Assembly (NCBI RefSeq): GCF_050937815.1
Contig: NZ_JACDIJ010000003.1
Location: forward strand, 186,001-250,000
Direction of reading: 5' to 3'
DNA from: Treponema_C sp050937815
GTDB taxonomy: Bacteria > Spirochaetota > Spirochaetia > Treponematales > Treponemataceae
Length of the DNA stretch: 64,000 bases
Shown here one piece after another: positions 40,949 to 49,203 of this stretch (positions are counted from its first letter, which is position 1; every line of letters begins with the position of its first letter). Position numbers and translations under genes: made by a program. Below the pieces are notes generated by a model. It worked only from the letters and a program-made list of their open reading frames with translations, had not been told where the DNA came from and did not search any database.

Positions 40949-41722
40949 TTATTCGCTTAAGCGGAAAAAAGCGCAGCTGTTTTTCCACAACTGTGCGGCC
41001 AACTCTTCCATATCGATTTCAAGCATTTCCGCTAAAAACCGGACGGTAGAGGGTATATACGAAGGCATATTTCTTTTACCCCGGAATTGTGCCGGCACCA
41101 TAAAGGGGCTTTCCGACTCTATAAGAATGCGCTCAAGCGGCAAATTCAATACGGTTTCATGCAAATTGCGCGCATTTCGATACGTAAGGTTTCCGGCAAA
41201 CGAAAAATATAAATTCATATCTAGCGCTTTTTTTGCATATTCGGCATCTTCCGAATAACAGTGCAAAACGGCTCCGGCCGAAGGAATTCTTTCCGACAAA
41301 ATATCCAGAATATCCTTGCCCGCATCGCGGTTATGAATGATTACGGGCATGTTCATTTTTTCCGCCAATTCAAGTTGAGTAATGAACAATTCTATTTGAG
41401 AACGTTTGTCGCCGAATTTACGGAAATAATCCAAACCCGTTTCGCCGAGTGCGACGACATTCGGCAGCTTTAAATTTTCTTCAACCGTTTTTATCCAATC
41501 GCGCCCGGGATTGTTTACTTCCGAAGGCGCAACCCCGACGGCATGATACACCCCCGACACGGATTTTAAGTTTCCGTATACATAAGAAAAATCATGTAAG
41601 CTGTTGCAAATGCTTACAATCCGCGTAACGCCGGCTTGTTTTGCTTCTTGTACAACGCGCAACTGTTCAATGGGATCTTCGTAAATAAGCCCGATATGGG
41701 CATGAGTATCAAAAAACTGCAT
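40949..41722 (-). CDS. TatD-family metal-dependent hydrolase (DNase-like)
   Basis: 257 residues. The amidohydrolase fold appears with N-terminal MQFFDTHAHIG metal ligands, VALGETGLDYFRKF, LAEKMNMPVIIHNRDA, GAVLHCYSEDAEYAK and LERILIESESPFMVP. TatD proteins are deoxyribonucleases/3'-5' exonucleases with a role in DNA repair or turnover. The last block normally reads ETDxP; here E-S-E-S-P replaces the metal-binding or catalytic Asp with Glu, which is a deviation worth noting. I start at the second Met (41722) because MQFFDTHAH is the usual N-terminus. Confidence 0.85.
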   Translation of the reverse strand: MQFFDTHAHIGLIYEDPIEQLRVVQEAKQAGVTRIVSICNSLHDFSYVYGNLKSVSGVYHAVGVAPSEVNNPGRDWIKTVEENLKLPNVVALGETGLDYFRKFGDKRSQIELFITQLELAEKMNMPVIIHNRDAGKDILDILSERIPSAGAVLHCYSEDAEYAKKALDMNLYFSFAGNLTYRNARNLHETVLNLPLERILIESESPFMVPAQFRGKRNMPSYIPSTVRFLAEMLEIDMEELAAQLWKNSCAFFRLSE

Positions 41723-41870
41723 GGCTTTCTTCCAAAAACAGGTTATACGGGATAACACGGACCCCGGAGAATTGCATATATTAAGAATTCATGCATCTCT
41801 ACCGATAAGGATAACATAGGAATTGTGTATCGTCAACAAATCTTTTAAATATTTTCTTAGATATTTATAT

Positions 41871-41899
41871 TTGACATGTTTGTTTTCTGATGATATACT
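41871..41899 (+). promoter_or_regulatory. Near-consensus promoter of the M23-bactofilin operon
   Basis: TTGACA (41871-41876), 17-base spacer, TATACT (41894-41899). The leader then holds GGAG (41920-41923) six bases before the GTG start. Confidence 0.8.
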
Positions 41900-41929
41900 G
41901 GAATAAGTATCTATAATGTGGAGAAAAGC

Positions 41930-42949
41930 GTGGCCCGAACCCGTACATATAAAAAACTCGAAAAAAGCCTTGTCCATTTAATAATGGTTTTTTTTGCAGG
42001 TATATTCCGTAAAGTAATCGATTTTACGGTTGCGGTTTTTAAATTTTGCGACCGAAAACTGACCATTATGATTGTTCCGCATTCGCAAAGCAGAGTAATC
42101 AATTTCAGAACCAATATTTTTTCCTTGGGTGCCGGAACTTTATTGTTTTTAGGCATCCTTATTTCCTTTTTCTATTTTAACCGCCGCAATGCGGGTTCCG
42201 CACAGGAAATAGCACGCCTTCAAGAAGAAAACCGCAAAACGCTCGCAAGTTTGGATGAATTGCGCGATGAAAACAACAACCTGTTGCAAACCGCCGAACA
42301 ATTTCAAAACACCCTCAGCCAAGCGCTTGCCCTTATCGGTATCAATCAAACGTCGATTACAAAAAATGCGGGCCAAAACAGCGACCTTTCTTCTCTTTTT
42401 AATATGCAGGAAATAGCCCACGGTTCGGTAAAAGAAAGCGCCGATATCCGTAAGCTTTCAAATTATCTTGAAAATGCGGTGCAGCCTATAGAACAAATCG
42501 GAAAAATGTTGCAAATTCAAGGCGCAATGCTTTCCGATACGCCGAACGTATGGCCGGTAAAAGGCGGTTTAGGGCACTTTTCCATGCCTTTCGGTCAAGC
42601 CCTTCACCCGATTACGGGACAATGGTATATCCACAAAGGGCTTGATATTTCAACTTATCGTTCCGGAGATCCGGTTATTTCGACGGCAAACGGACAAGTC
42701 GTTACGGTGACGTATGACGCTTCATTCGGTAATTACATTATCATTCAGCATAAATACGGATACTACACTCGTTACGCTCACTTACAGTCAACGCGGGTAA
42801 AAACGGGCCAATTCGTTTCACAAGGCGACGTTATCGGCACGATAGGAAATTCCGGAGTTTCAACGGGGGCGCATTTGCATTATGAAGTACATATCGGTTC
42901 CGAAGTTGTGGATCCGGCAAAATACGTTAATATTAAACTCAAAAACTAA
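41930..42949 (+). CDS. M23 (LytM-type) peptidoglycan endopeptidase with membrane anchor
   Basis: 339 residues from a GTG start at 41930, chosen because GGAG sits six bases upstream; a GTG four codons earlier overlaps that site. One membrane helix lies at about residues 62-83 (LGAGTLLFLGILISFFYF), followed by a coiled coil (EIARLQEENRKTLASLDELR). The C-terminal M23 domain (about 215-335) has zinc-binding residues in HKGLDIS and GAHLHYEVH and the fold blocks FGNYIIIQHKYGYYTRYAHL. Such enzymes trim cell-wall cross-links. The next gene is a bactofilin, a pairing known to set cell shape in several bacteria. Confidence 0.9.
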   Translation: MARTRTYKKLEKSLVHLIMVFFAGIFRKVIDFTVAVFKFCDRKLTIMIVPHSQSRVINFRTNIFSLGAGTLLFLGILISFFYFNRRNAGSAQEIARLQEENRKTLASLDELRDENNNLLQTAEQFQNTLSQALALIGINQTSITKNAGQNSDLSSLFNMQEIAHGSVKESADIRKLSNYLENAVQPIEQIGKMLQIQGAMLSDTPNVWPVKGGLGHFSMPFGQALHPITGQWYIHKGLDISTYRSGDPVISTANGQVVTVTYDASFGNYIIIQHKYGYYTRYAHLQSTRVKTGQFVSQGDVIGTIGNSGVSTGAHLHYEVHIGSEVVDPAKYVNIKLKN

Positions 42950-42973
42950 CCCCCGGCATAACGGGAGCCTTCC

Positions 42974-43402
42974 ATGATTTCACAATATGACGATATTTCC
43001 GTAAATACTTTGATTGCCCCCGGAACCTTTATCAAGGGGGATATGCACCTTGAAGGCTTTATTCGTCTTGACGGCGATATAGACGGCAATATAGAAACCT
43101 CCGGTAAAATAATTATCGGCAGACAAGCACGAGTACGCGGGAACATAACCGCCCTTGCCGCCGTTATAAACGGTATTGTCGAAGGCGATATTGTGGCCCC
43201 GGAAAAGGTAGAATTATTTTCAACGGCATCCGTCCGCGGCGATGTCATTACAAAAAAAATAACGGTAGAAGAAAATGTTTTTATACAAGGACATTGCATT
43301 GTCCTTGACGACGAACAAGCGTTTTCGGATGCAAAAGATTTATGGCAGGACGCAAAAGCTATCCGCCGCAAAGCTTTTGCGGAGCCCCGGGACGGGTTTT
43401 AA
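42974..43402 (+). CDS. Bactofilin (polymer-forming cytoskeletal protein)
   Basis: 142 residues. The central beta-helix repeats read GTFIKGDMHLEGFIRLDGDI, GNIETSGKIIIGRQARVRGN, AVINGIVEGDIVAPEKVELF and ASVRGDVITKKITVEENVFI, the bactofilin (DUF583) signature of roughly 17-residue repeats. Disordered ends flank the core. Bactofilins polymerise at the inner membrane and guide peptidoglycan enzymes; the adjacent M23 peptidase is the likely partner. Its stop overlaps the next gene's ATG by one base. Confidence 0.93.
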   Translation: MISQYDDISVNTLIAPGTFIKGDMHLEGFIRLDGDIDGNIETSGKIIIGRQARVRGNITALAAVINGIVEGDIVAPEKVELFSTASVRGDVITKKITVEENVFIQGHCIVLDDEQAFSDAKDLWQDAKAIRRKAFAEPRDGF

Positions 43403-43932
43403 TGGCCGCAGTGGATCCTTTAAACATATCTCCTTTTTTTTCGGTCAGCGACGGCTTGCAGCGCAAAAAGAAAAAAGAAGAAAAAATTACGCGGGAAAAA
43501 TCGGATTTTACCGAAATTCTGGCGCATACGGAAAAAATACAGGAAGCGCAAACAGAATCCGAAATCGGAAATTTAAAAATCGCGGGTGCAAAAATACCGT
43601 CGAACGCCTCCTTCGACGATGTTTTAACCGAATTGGTTGACGACGTATATACAGCCGGCGATGCATTGAAAAAAAATCCTTTTACCGATACCTTTATCGT
43701 ATATAAACAAAAACTTTCGCGATTTATGCAGTTTGTCATTCAAAATGCATACGAAATGGAAGTTCGGGAGCGGCGCAAAGGAAAAAAACGGCAGCAGCTT
43801 ATAACAATTCAAACGATAAATGCAAAGTTGGATTCGTTGGCTGCCGATATTTTATACAATCAAGCGGATCAGTTGAAGATTTTAGCAAAAATAGAAGAAA
43901 TAAACGGCCTTTTGGTTGATTTTTTATCTTAA
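43402..43932 (+). CDS. YaaR/DUF327-family protein
   Basis: 176 residues. The C-terminal two-thirds match the DUF327/YaaR pattern: SNASFDDVLTELVDDVYTAG, DTFIVYKQKLSRFMQFVIQN, RKGKKRQQLITIQTINAKLD and ILAKIEEINGLLVDFLS. The N-terminal part is basic and disordered. In Bacillus yaaR lies close to yaaT (RicT), and here the RicT homologue follows directly. Function is unknown. The ATG at 43402 overlaps the bactofilin stop (TAATG); a longer frame upstream is inside that gene. Confidence 0.8.
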   Translation: MAAVDPLNISPFFSVSDGLQRKKKKEEKITREKSDFTEILAHTEKIQEAQTESEIGNLKIAGAKIPSNASFDDVLTELVDDVYTAGDALKKNPFTDTFIVYKQKLSRFMQFVIQNAYEMEVRERRKGKKRQQLITIQTINAKLDSLAADILYNQADQLKILAKIEEINGLLVDFLS

Positions 43933-43956
43933 CGGATCGGCTTACGGAGAAACGAT

Positions 43957-44877
43957 ATGTTTGAGGATGATATAGAAAAACTGAGCAACGAAGAACTTTT
44001 GGCACTGGAAGACGCCGTTGACAGCAATCAGCCGGAAACTGCGGATTTCGATTTCCCCGCCCCTCTTTACAGGCTTTTACTGGAATATTCGAGCGAAAGC
44101 TTGTATGCAACTGCCCCGGAAAACTGTACGCCGGAAAGCGGCGATTTTGTTATCGTTCCGACCAGATACGGTAAAGACTTGGCCAAAGTGTTGGGCATAT
44201 CGAAAAAACCGCTGCGCACACGTCCGCAGGATATTGTTACAATCGAACGCAAAGCTGTTGCGGAAGATTTAGCCCGTGCCGAAGAGCTGCGGGAAAAAGA
44301 AAAAGAGGCGCTCCGTATTTTTAAAGAAAAAACGGCCGCCCATAAACTTGATATGAAACCTATCAGCGTTCATTTTTTGTCGGAGGAGCAAAAGGTTTTG
44401 TTTTTTTTCAGTTCCGAAAATCGCGTAGACTTCCGTGAATTGGTAAAAGACTTGGTTTCCGTATTTAAAATCCGCATCGAACTGCGCCAAATAGGGGTAC
44501 GGGACGAATCTCGCTTAACCGGCGGTTTGGGCGTTTGCGGGCGGCCGTTTTGCTGTCATGCCGTTTCCGACAAACTGCGTCCGGTATCTATCCGTATGGC
44601 AAAGGAGCAAAACCTTTCCCTTAATTCCATGAAAATATCCGGCCAATGCGGCAGACTTTTATGCTGCTTAGCCTATGAATACGATTGGTATACCGAAGCA
44701 CGGAAAAAAATGCCTTCGGAAGGCTTGCGAATCTTTTACGACAATACCAATTTTCGTATAAGCGAATCGACCCCGCTTACCGGTATGGTAAAAATGTCCG
44801 GAGAAGACGGGCGCGTTTTGGAGATTCAAGCATCCCGATTTAAATACATTGACGGGCGCTGGCGTTTAACGGATTGA
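43957..44877 (+). CDS. ricT: PSP1/RicT (YaaT)-family protein
   Basis: 306 residues. An acidic N-terminus precedes the PSP1 domain (SGDFVIVPTRYGKDLAKVLG, EEQKVLFFFSSENRVDFREL). The C-terminal cysteine-rich segment GGLGVCGRPFCCHAV and SGQCGRLLCCLAYEYDWY is the signature of RicT, which with RicA/RicF forms an Fe-S complex affecting RNase Y-dependent RNA processing in Bacillus. No RicA or RicF gene is in the window. GGAGA precedes the ATG. The 3' end contains the first copy of a tandem 17-base repeat. Confidence 0.88.
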   Translation: MFEDDIEKLSNEELLALEDAVDSNQPETADFDFPAPLYRLLLEYSSESLYATAPENCTPESGDFVIVPTRYGKDLAKVLGISKKPLRTRPQDIVTIERKAVAEDLARAEELREKEKEALRIFKEKTAAHKLDMKPISVHFLSEEQKVLFFFSSENRVDFRELVKDLVSVFKIRIELRQIGVRDESRLTGGLGVCGRPFCCHAVSDKLRPVSIRMAKEQNLSLNSMKISGQCGRLLCCLAYEYDWYTEARKKMPSEGLRIFYDNTNFRISESTPLTGMVKMSGEDGRVLEIQASRFKYIDGRWRLTD

Positions 44878-44897
44878 TTTGTTTAACGGATTGATTT
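44864..44897. repeat. Perfect tandem 17-base direct repeat at a convergent gene junction
   Basis: GTTTAACGGATTGATTT occurs at 44864-44880 and again at 44881-44897. The first copy holds the RicT stop codon; the second touches the stop of the convergent methyltransferase gene. It looks like a small local duplication. Confidence 0.9.
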
Positions 44898-45607
44898 TAT
44901 GTAAGCACCCACACAGAAGCTTTTTGTGCGTTGCAGCCCTGTCCGCGCCAGTCCGAATAGAATAAAAAAGACGAAAACCCCGCCTCTTTTGCAAAATTCA
45001 ATATGGTTTCGGCCGGCGGCATAAAAACGGGAGTTTTGCTGCGCACGGGAACAAGCTGCGCCGCGCCCCTTTCCAGATTTTGTGTAAGCAGGGTGCTGCC
45101 GCTGTGCTCGTCTTTTTCCAAAACGGAAACAAGTTTTATGCGGATACTTTCCCGCACGGCAGGAAAACCGGGTATATGCAAAACAAGGGCGCCGCCGAAC
45201 GCCAAAACGGATCGGCAGTCGCAAAAAAACTTACGAAGTAAAATTTCATCGCCGATAAAGTATAGACTGTCTTCAAGAATATAAATACAGTTATAAAAGT
45301 CTTTTGCCAAAAACCGCCCTATTTCCACAGGGGCCATTTGAAAAAAACGTACACCGGCGTTCGGCGTTCGGCGGCGGCGCACTGCCGTATTAATAAATTC
45401 ACGGGAAGCGTCGGTACCGGTTACATCAAAACCTTGACGGGCAAGGGTGTGCTCAAAAGCACCGCTCGCACAATCTATCCGCAATACTTTAACCGGAGAA
45501 CTATACTGTTCCAAAAAACGATTGAAAAACGACACTTGTTCGTCCGATACGGGGTACAACTCATCATAGTATTCAACAAGATTTTCTAAGAATTCCATCC
45601 GTTCCAT
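44897..45607 (-). CDS. Class I SAM-dependent methyltransferase, unknown substrate
   Basis: 236 residues. The SAM-binding motif I is VLRIDCASGAFEHTLARQGF with an acidic motif II GTDASREF, later YNCIYILEDSLYFI (motif IV region) and VLAFGGALVLHIPG (post-motif). The substrate is not indicated. Two ATGs, 45607 and 45598, are in frame. A TATAAT box at 45606-45611 overlaps the first, so the second may be the true start. Convergent with ricT. Confidence 0.75.
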   Translation of the reverse strand: MERMEFLENLVEYYDELYPVSDEQVSFFNRFLEQYSSPVKVLRIDCASGAFEHTLARQGFDVTGTDASREFINTAVRRRRTPNAGVRFFQMAPVEIGRFLAKDFYNCIYILEDSLYFIGDEILLRKFFCDCRSVLAFGGALVLHIPGFPAVRESIRIKLVSVLEKDEHSGSTLLTQNLERGAAQLVPVRSKTPVFMPPAETILNFAKEAGFSSFLFYSDWRGQGCNAQKASVWVLT

Positions 45608-45700
45608 TATACTACAAATATGAAAAAAAAGCTTTATTTCCGGTGGTTTTTTTTATACTTTTCTGATATAATCGGCAACAGGACGATATAAAAACCGCAC

Positions 45701-45729
45701 TTGACTATATCGATATTTTTTTATATATT
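45701..45729 (+). promoter_or_regulatory. Promoter of the hydrogenase cluster
   Basis: TTGACT (45701-45706), 17-base spacer, TATATT (45724-45729), followed by AGAGG six bases before the GTG start at 45747. Confidence 0.6.
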
Positions 45730-45746
45730 TTCATAAGAGGTGCAAG

Positions 45747-45992
45747 GTGACGACAATCACAGTGTGTATGGGAAGTTCTTGCTTTAGCAGAGGAAATTCT
45801 TTAAACGCCGAATTTTTGCAAAAATTTTTGGCGGAAAAGGGCTTGGAAGACAAAGTGTCTATAAGGGGAAACCTGTGCGACGGAGAATGTAAAAACGGTC
45901 CCAATATACGCATAAACGGAAAGGCTTTTCATCATGTTTCTCCGGAAGCGCTCGAAGACCTGTTGCGGCATGAGTTGGGATCCGAATTATGA
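45747..45992 (+). CDS. Thioredoxin-like [2Fe-2S] ferredoxin (HfsA/NuoE-type), first copy
   Basis: 81 residues. Four cluster cysteines occur as VCMGSSCF and LCDGECKNGP (C-x4-C ... C-x3-C), the thioredoxin-like ferredoxin pattern of NuoE/HndA-type subunits. It begins with GTG after AGAGG and its stop overlaps the start of the hydrogenase gene by four bases. It would shuttle electrons to or from the adjacent [FeFe]-hydrogenase-like protein. First gene of a five-gene cluster. Confidence 0.85.
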   Translation: MTTITVCMGSSCFSRGNSLNAEFLQKFLAEKGLEDKVSIRGNLCDGECKNGPNIRINGKAFHHVSPEALEDLLRHELGSEL

Positions 45993-47737
45993 ATTTTTTA
46001 TATCCCGTATATACGGAAATTACCGAATGCCAAGACTGTTATAAGTGTGTGCGTCAATGTCCCGTAAAAGCCATACGTGTGGAAAACGGTCATGCGATGA
46101 TTATACCGGAAATGTGTATTATTTGCGGAACCTGTGTTATAAAATGTCCGTCAAAGGCAAAACGGGTACGCAGCGACTTACAACGGGCTAAACAGCTGAT
46201 TTCTTTGAAAAAAACGGTTATCGTATCCTTAGCGCCTTCGTTTGTTTCCGAATTTCCCGAATGTACGCCGTATCAATTGAGTGAAGCAATTAAAAAGCTG
46301 GGCTTCACCGGTGTTTCCGAAACGGCTATCGGCGCCGATCTCGTATCGGCTCAAGTTGCCGAAGATTTGCGCTTGTCAGCAGAAGGTAAAACCGCGCAAA
46401 AGCTGTTTTTATCGTCGGCATGTCCGGTCGTTGTGGAATACATTAAACATTTTATGCCCGATTTTACCCCCTTTATTACCGACCGTTCTTCGCCCCTGCT
46501 CGCCCATGCCCGATTTTTGCACGAACAGTACGGTCCGGAAAGCGCAATTGTTTTTATAGGTCCGTGTATGGCAAAAAAACGGGAATCGGATGTTTTTAAA
46601 CAAATAGATTTGGCTCTTACCTTCGACGAATTGCGCCGCTGGTTTGCCGAAAAAAACATAGATCCTGCAAAAATACAAAATACGGCACAAACCGAACAGG
46701 CTTTTATTCCGTTTCGCGCCGCTCAGGGAGCTTTTTTCCCCATAGATGGGGGAATGATCCATGCCGTAAAACAGTACGATATCCCCGACAATATCCGTAC
46801 TATGACGGTAACCGGCGTCGATGAGATACCTGCATCTCTTGCGGGCTTGCATAACGAAAAGCTTGAAAATCCCTTGTTTATAGAACTTTTATCTTGTACG
46901 GGGGGCTGTATAAACGGGCCGGCAAGTTCAAAAAAAAGATCGACGGCGATAAAACATGTCAACTTGGTCGATTATGCACAAACGGCTAAAAATCGGCTTC
47001 ATAAAGCCGAAATGAAAAACGGTCTCGATTTATGCGGAACGCTTCCGGCAAACAGGGTGTTTGCAAGCAATGCGGACGAACAGGCAATCAGAACGGCGCT
47101 GCATTCGGTAGGAAAGTATTCGGCGGAAGACGAGTTAAATTGTGCAAGCTGCGGCTATGATACGTGCCGGGAATTTGCAAAAGCGATACTCGAAAATCGT
47201 GCCGAAAAAACGATGTGCGTGTCTTATATGCGTAAGTTGGCACAAAAAAAAGCAAACGGCTTAATTCAAGCCATCCCGAGCGGTGTCATTATTTGCGACA
47301 CACATTTAAAAATTATCGAATGCAATAAAAATTTCGCACGTCTTATGGGACAGGATATTGCCGATATGTATGAAGCAAAACCGGGGTTGGAAGGCGCCGA
47401 TTTAACGAAAATTATCGATTTTTCACGTTTTTTTGAAGACGTATTGGCAAAAAACGGTCCCGATGTTATAGAACGGGAAGTTCGGACGGGAAAAAATATT
47501 TTTCAAGTAACGATTTTTGCGATAGAAAAAGAAGCCTGTGCCGGAGGAGTTGTCGAAGACATTACCGCCCCTCAAGTCCAAAAAGACCGCATAGTCAATC
47601 AGGCAAAAAAAGTTATTACAAAAAATTTATCGGTTGTACAAAAAATCGCTTTTTTAATGGGCGAAAATGCGGCGGAAACGGAATCCATGCTGAATTCCAT
47701 TATCGATTCGTTTTCGGATGATACGGAGAAAAAATAA
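45989..47737 (+). CDS. hydS: Sensory-type (group C) [FeFe]-hydrogenase with PAS domain (HydS/HfsB-like)
   Basis: 582 residues. Two [4Fe-4S] motifs lie near the N-terminus (CQDCYKCVRQCP, CIICGTCVIKCP). H-cluster loops: L1 SSA144C145PVV, L2 FIGPCMAKKRE and L3 ELLSCTGGCINGP. An extra [4Fe-4S] domain follows (about residues 385-420, LNCASCGYDTCREF...C), then a PAS domain (about 430-540, GVIICDTHLKIIECNKNFAR). Position 144 is Ala where catalytic enzymes have the proton-transfer Cys, as reported for the Thermotoga HydS. The architecture and the phosphatase gene downstream are those of putative H2 sensors. Regulation targets are unknown. Confidence 0.9.
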   Translation: MNFLYPVYTEITECQDCYKCVRQCPVKAIRVENGHAMIIPEMCIICGTCVIKCPSKAKRVRSDLQRAKQLISLKKTVIVSLAPSFVSEFPECTPYQLSEAIKKLGFTGVSETAIGADLVSAQVAEDLRLSAEGKTAQKLFLSSACPVVVEYIKHFMPDFTPFITDRSSPLLAHARFLHEQYGPESAIVFIGPCMAKKRESDVFKQIDLALTFDELRRWFAEKNIDPAKIQNTAQTEQAFIPFRAAQGAFFPIDGGMIHAVKQYDIPDNIRTMTVTGVDEIPASLAGLHNEKLENPLFIELLSCTGGCINGPASSKKRSTAIKHVNLVDYAQTAKNRLHKAEMKNGLDLCGTLPANRVFASNADEQAIRTALHSVGKYSAEDELNCASCGYDTCREFAKAILENRAEKTMCVSYMRKLAQKKANGLIQAIPSGVIICDTHLKIIECNKNFARLMGQDIADMYEAKPGLEGADLTKIIDFSRFFEDVLAKNGPDVIEREVRTGKNIFQVTIFAIEKEACAGGVVEDITAPQVQKDRIVNQAKKVITKNLSVVQKIAFLMGENAAETESMLNSIIDSFSDDTEKK

Positions 47738-47742
47738 CGGAC

Positions 47743-48936
47743 ATGGAAACCTTTATTGAAGTCGGTCATTATCAAGTGTGTAAGTACAACCAGCTTGCGG
47801 AAGGAGATGTTTTTTTGTCGCATAAAAACCCTTCGGACGGCAGGGTTATTACCACTTTGTCCGACGGACTCGGTTCGGGCATAAAGGCCGGCGTTTTAGC
47901 GACATTAACCGCAACGATGGCCACCAAATTTATAGAATCGGACATACCCATGAGGCGGGCGGCAAACATCATTATGGATACGCTTCCCGTATGTAAAGAA
48001 CGCGGCATAAGCTATGCAACCTTTACGCTGGTAGATATAGAGCCGAGCGCCGCCGTGCGTATTATGGAATACGACAACCCTCCCTATGTACTTATCCGTC
48101 AACAAACCATTATAGATCCGATAAAAGAGATGACGCCGATAGAACGGAAAAAAAAGTCCACTGCGCCCCGAAAGGATGCCGTATTGCAGTATTCTCGTTA
48201 TGACGCCCGGCCGGGAGACCGTTTGATTTTTTTTTCCGACGGAGTTACGCAATCGGGAATGGGAACGGCCGCTCTTCCGTTCGGCTGGGGCTCGGTAAAC
48301 GCACAAAGTTATATTTTACAAACCGTCCAAAAAAATCCGCTTATAAGCGCACGCGACCTCGCCCGTTCTGTAGTACAGCAAGCGCTTTTACATGACGGGC
48401 ACACGCCGAAAGACGATATAACATGCGGTGTTATTTACTTCCGCAGTCCGCGCGATATGCTTGTGCTTACCGGCCCGCCGCTGCATCCGGAAAGCGATAT
48501 CGAAATAGCGCGGCGCTTTACCGCGTTTGAAGGAAAACGGATTATTTGCGGAGGAACAACCGCAAACATTATATCGCGGGAACTGAATAAACCGGTAAAA
48601 GTTTTGTTAAAAAATTTCGACCCGAAGGTTCCCCCCGCTTCGGAAATGGAAGGAGCGGATATGGTAACCGAGGGTATTATTACAATGGGGGTTGTTTCCG
48701 AAATCCTTGAAAAAGGGGCGCGTACCGAACAAATGAAACCGAATCCGGCAACGCGGATTGTCGATATGTTTTTGGACAGCGACCGCATAAACTTTATTGT
48801 CGGAACGAAAATTAACGAAGCGCATCAGGATCCGAATATGCCTGTGGAACTGGAAATAAGGCGCAATGTGGTAAAAAAAATTGCATCCCTGCTTGAAAGC
48901 AAATACTTAAAAGAAGTGACCATAGATTATTTTTAG
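47743..48936 (+). CDS. SpoIIE/PP2C-type phosphatase linked to the sensory hydrogenase
   Basis: 397 residues. The PPM/SpoIIE phosphatase fold is visible in the N-terminal half: VITTLSDGLGSGIKAGVLAT (metal-binding Asp with GxGxG), LIFFSDGVTQSGMGTA and HTPKDDITCGVIYF. The C-terminal 130 residues (from about LTGPPLHPESDIEIARRF) form a separate unrecognised domain, with CGGTTANIISRELN. This phosphatase, directly after a PAS-containing hydrogenase, matches the hfs/hydS layout of clostridia and treponemes, and suggests that H2 or redox state controls dephosphorylation of an unknown protein. Its ATG is six bases after the hydS stop. Confidence 0.85.
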   Translation: METFIEVGHYQVCKYNQLAEGDVFLSHKNPSDGRVITTLSDGLGSGIKAGVLATLTATMATKFIESDIPMRRAANIIMDTLPVCKERGISYATFTLVDIEPSAAVRIMEYDNPPYVLIRQQTIIDPIKEMTPIERKKKSTAPRKDAVLQYSRYDARPGDRLIFFSDGVTQSGMGTAALPFGWGSVNAQSYILQTVQKNPLISARDLARSVVQQALLHDGHTPKDDITCGVIYFRSPRDMLVLTGPPLHPESDIEIARRFTAFEGKRIICGGTTANIISRELNKPVKVLLKNFDPKVPPASEMEGADMVTEGIITMGVVSEILEKGARTEQMKPNPATRIVDMFLDSDRINFIVGTKINEAHQDPNMPVELEIRRNVVKKIASLLESKYLKEVTIDYF

Positions 48937-48951
48937 AAAAAAGGAGAGGGT

Positions 48952-49203
48952 ATGAAAAAAACGACTCTTTCAATTTGTACGGGAACCGCCTGTTATGTTA
49001 TGGGCGCCTCCGAATTTTTGGTTTTGGACGACCATTTGCCCGCCGATTTAAAGGATAAAGTGGAAATCACGGGCGTCACCTGCCTCGATAAATGCAAAGA
49101 CGCTCAATGCGGAAAGCCGCCCTTTGTTTTAGTGGACGGAGAACTCATCGCCGAGGCGACGGTTCAAAATATTTTGGAAAAAATCAGGGAAAAACAATGC
49201 TGA
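48952..49203 (+). CDS. Thioredoxin-like [2Fe-2S] ferredoxin, second copy
   Basis: 83 residues. Cysteines occur in SICTGTACYVMGA and TCLDKCKDAQCGKPP, the NuoE/HndA-type pattern. GGAGAGGG precedes the ATG. Its last seven bases overlap the start of the next hydrogenase gene, so the two are coupled. It differs from the first copy (spacing C-x4-C and C-x3-C kept, otherwise divergent) and is probably the dedicated electron partner of the downstream hydrogenase. Confidence 0.85.
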   Translation: MKKTTLSICTGTACYVMGASEFLVLDDHLPADLKDKVEITGVTCLDKCKDAQCGKPPFVLVDGELIAEATVQNILEKIREKQC

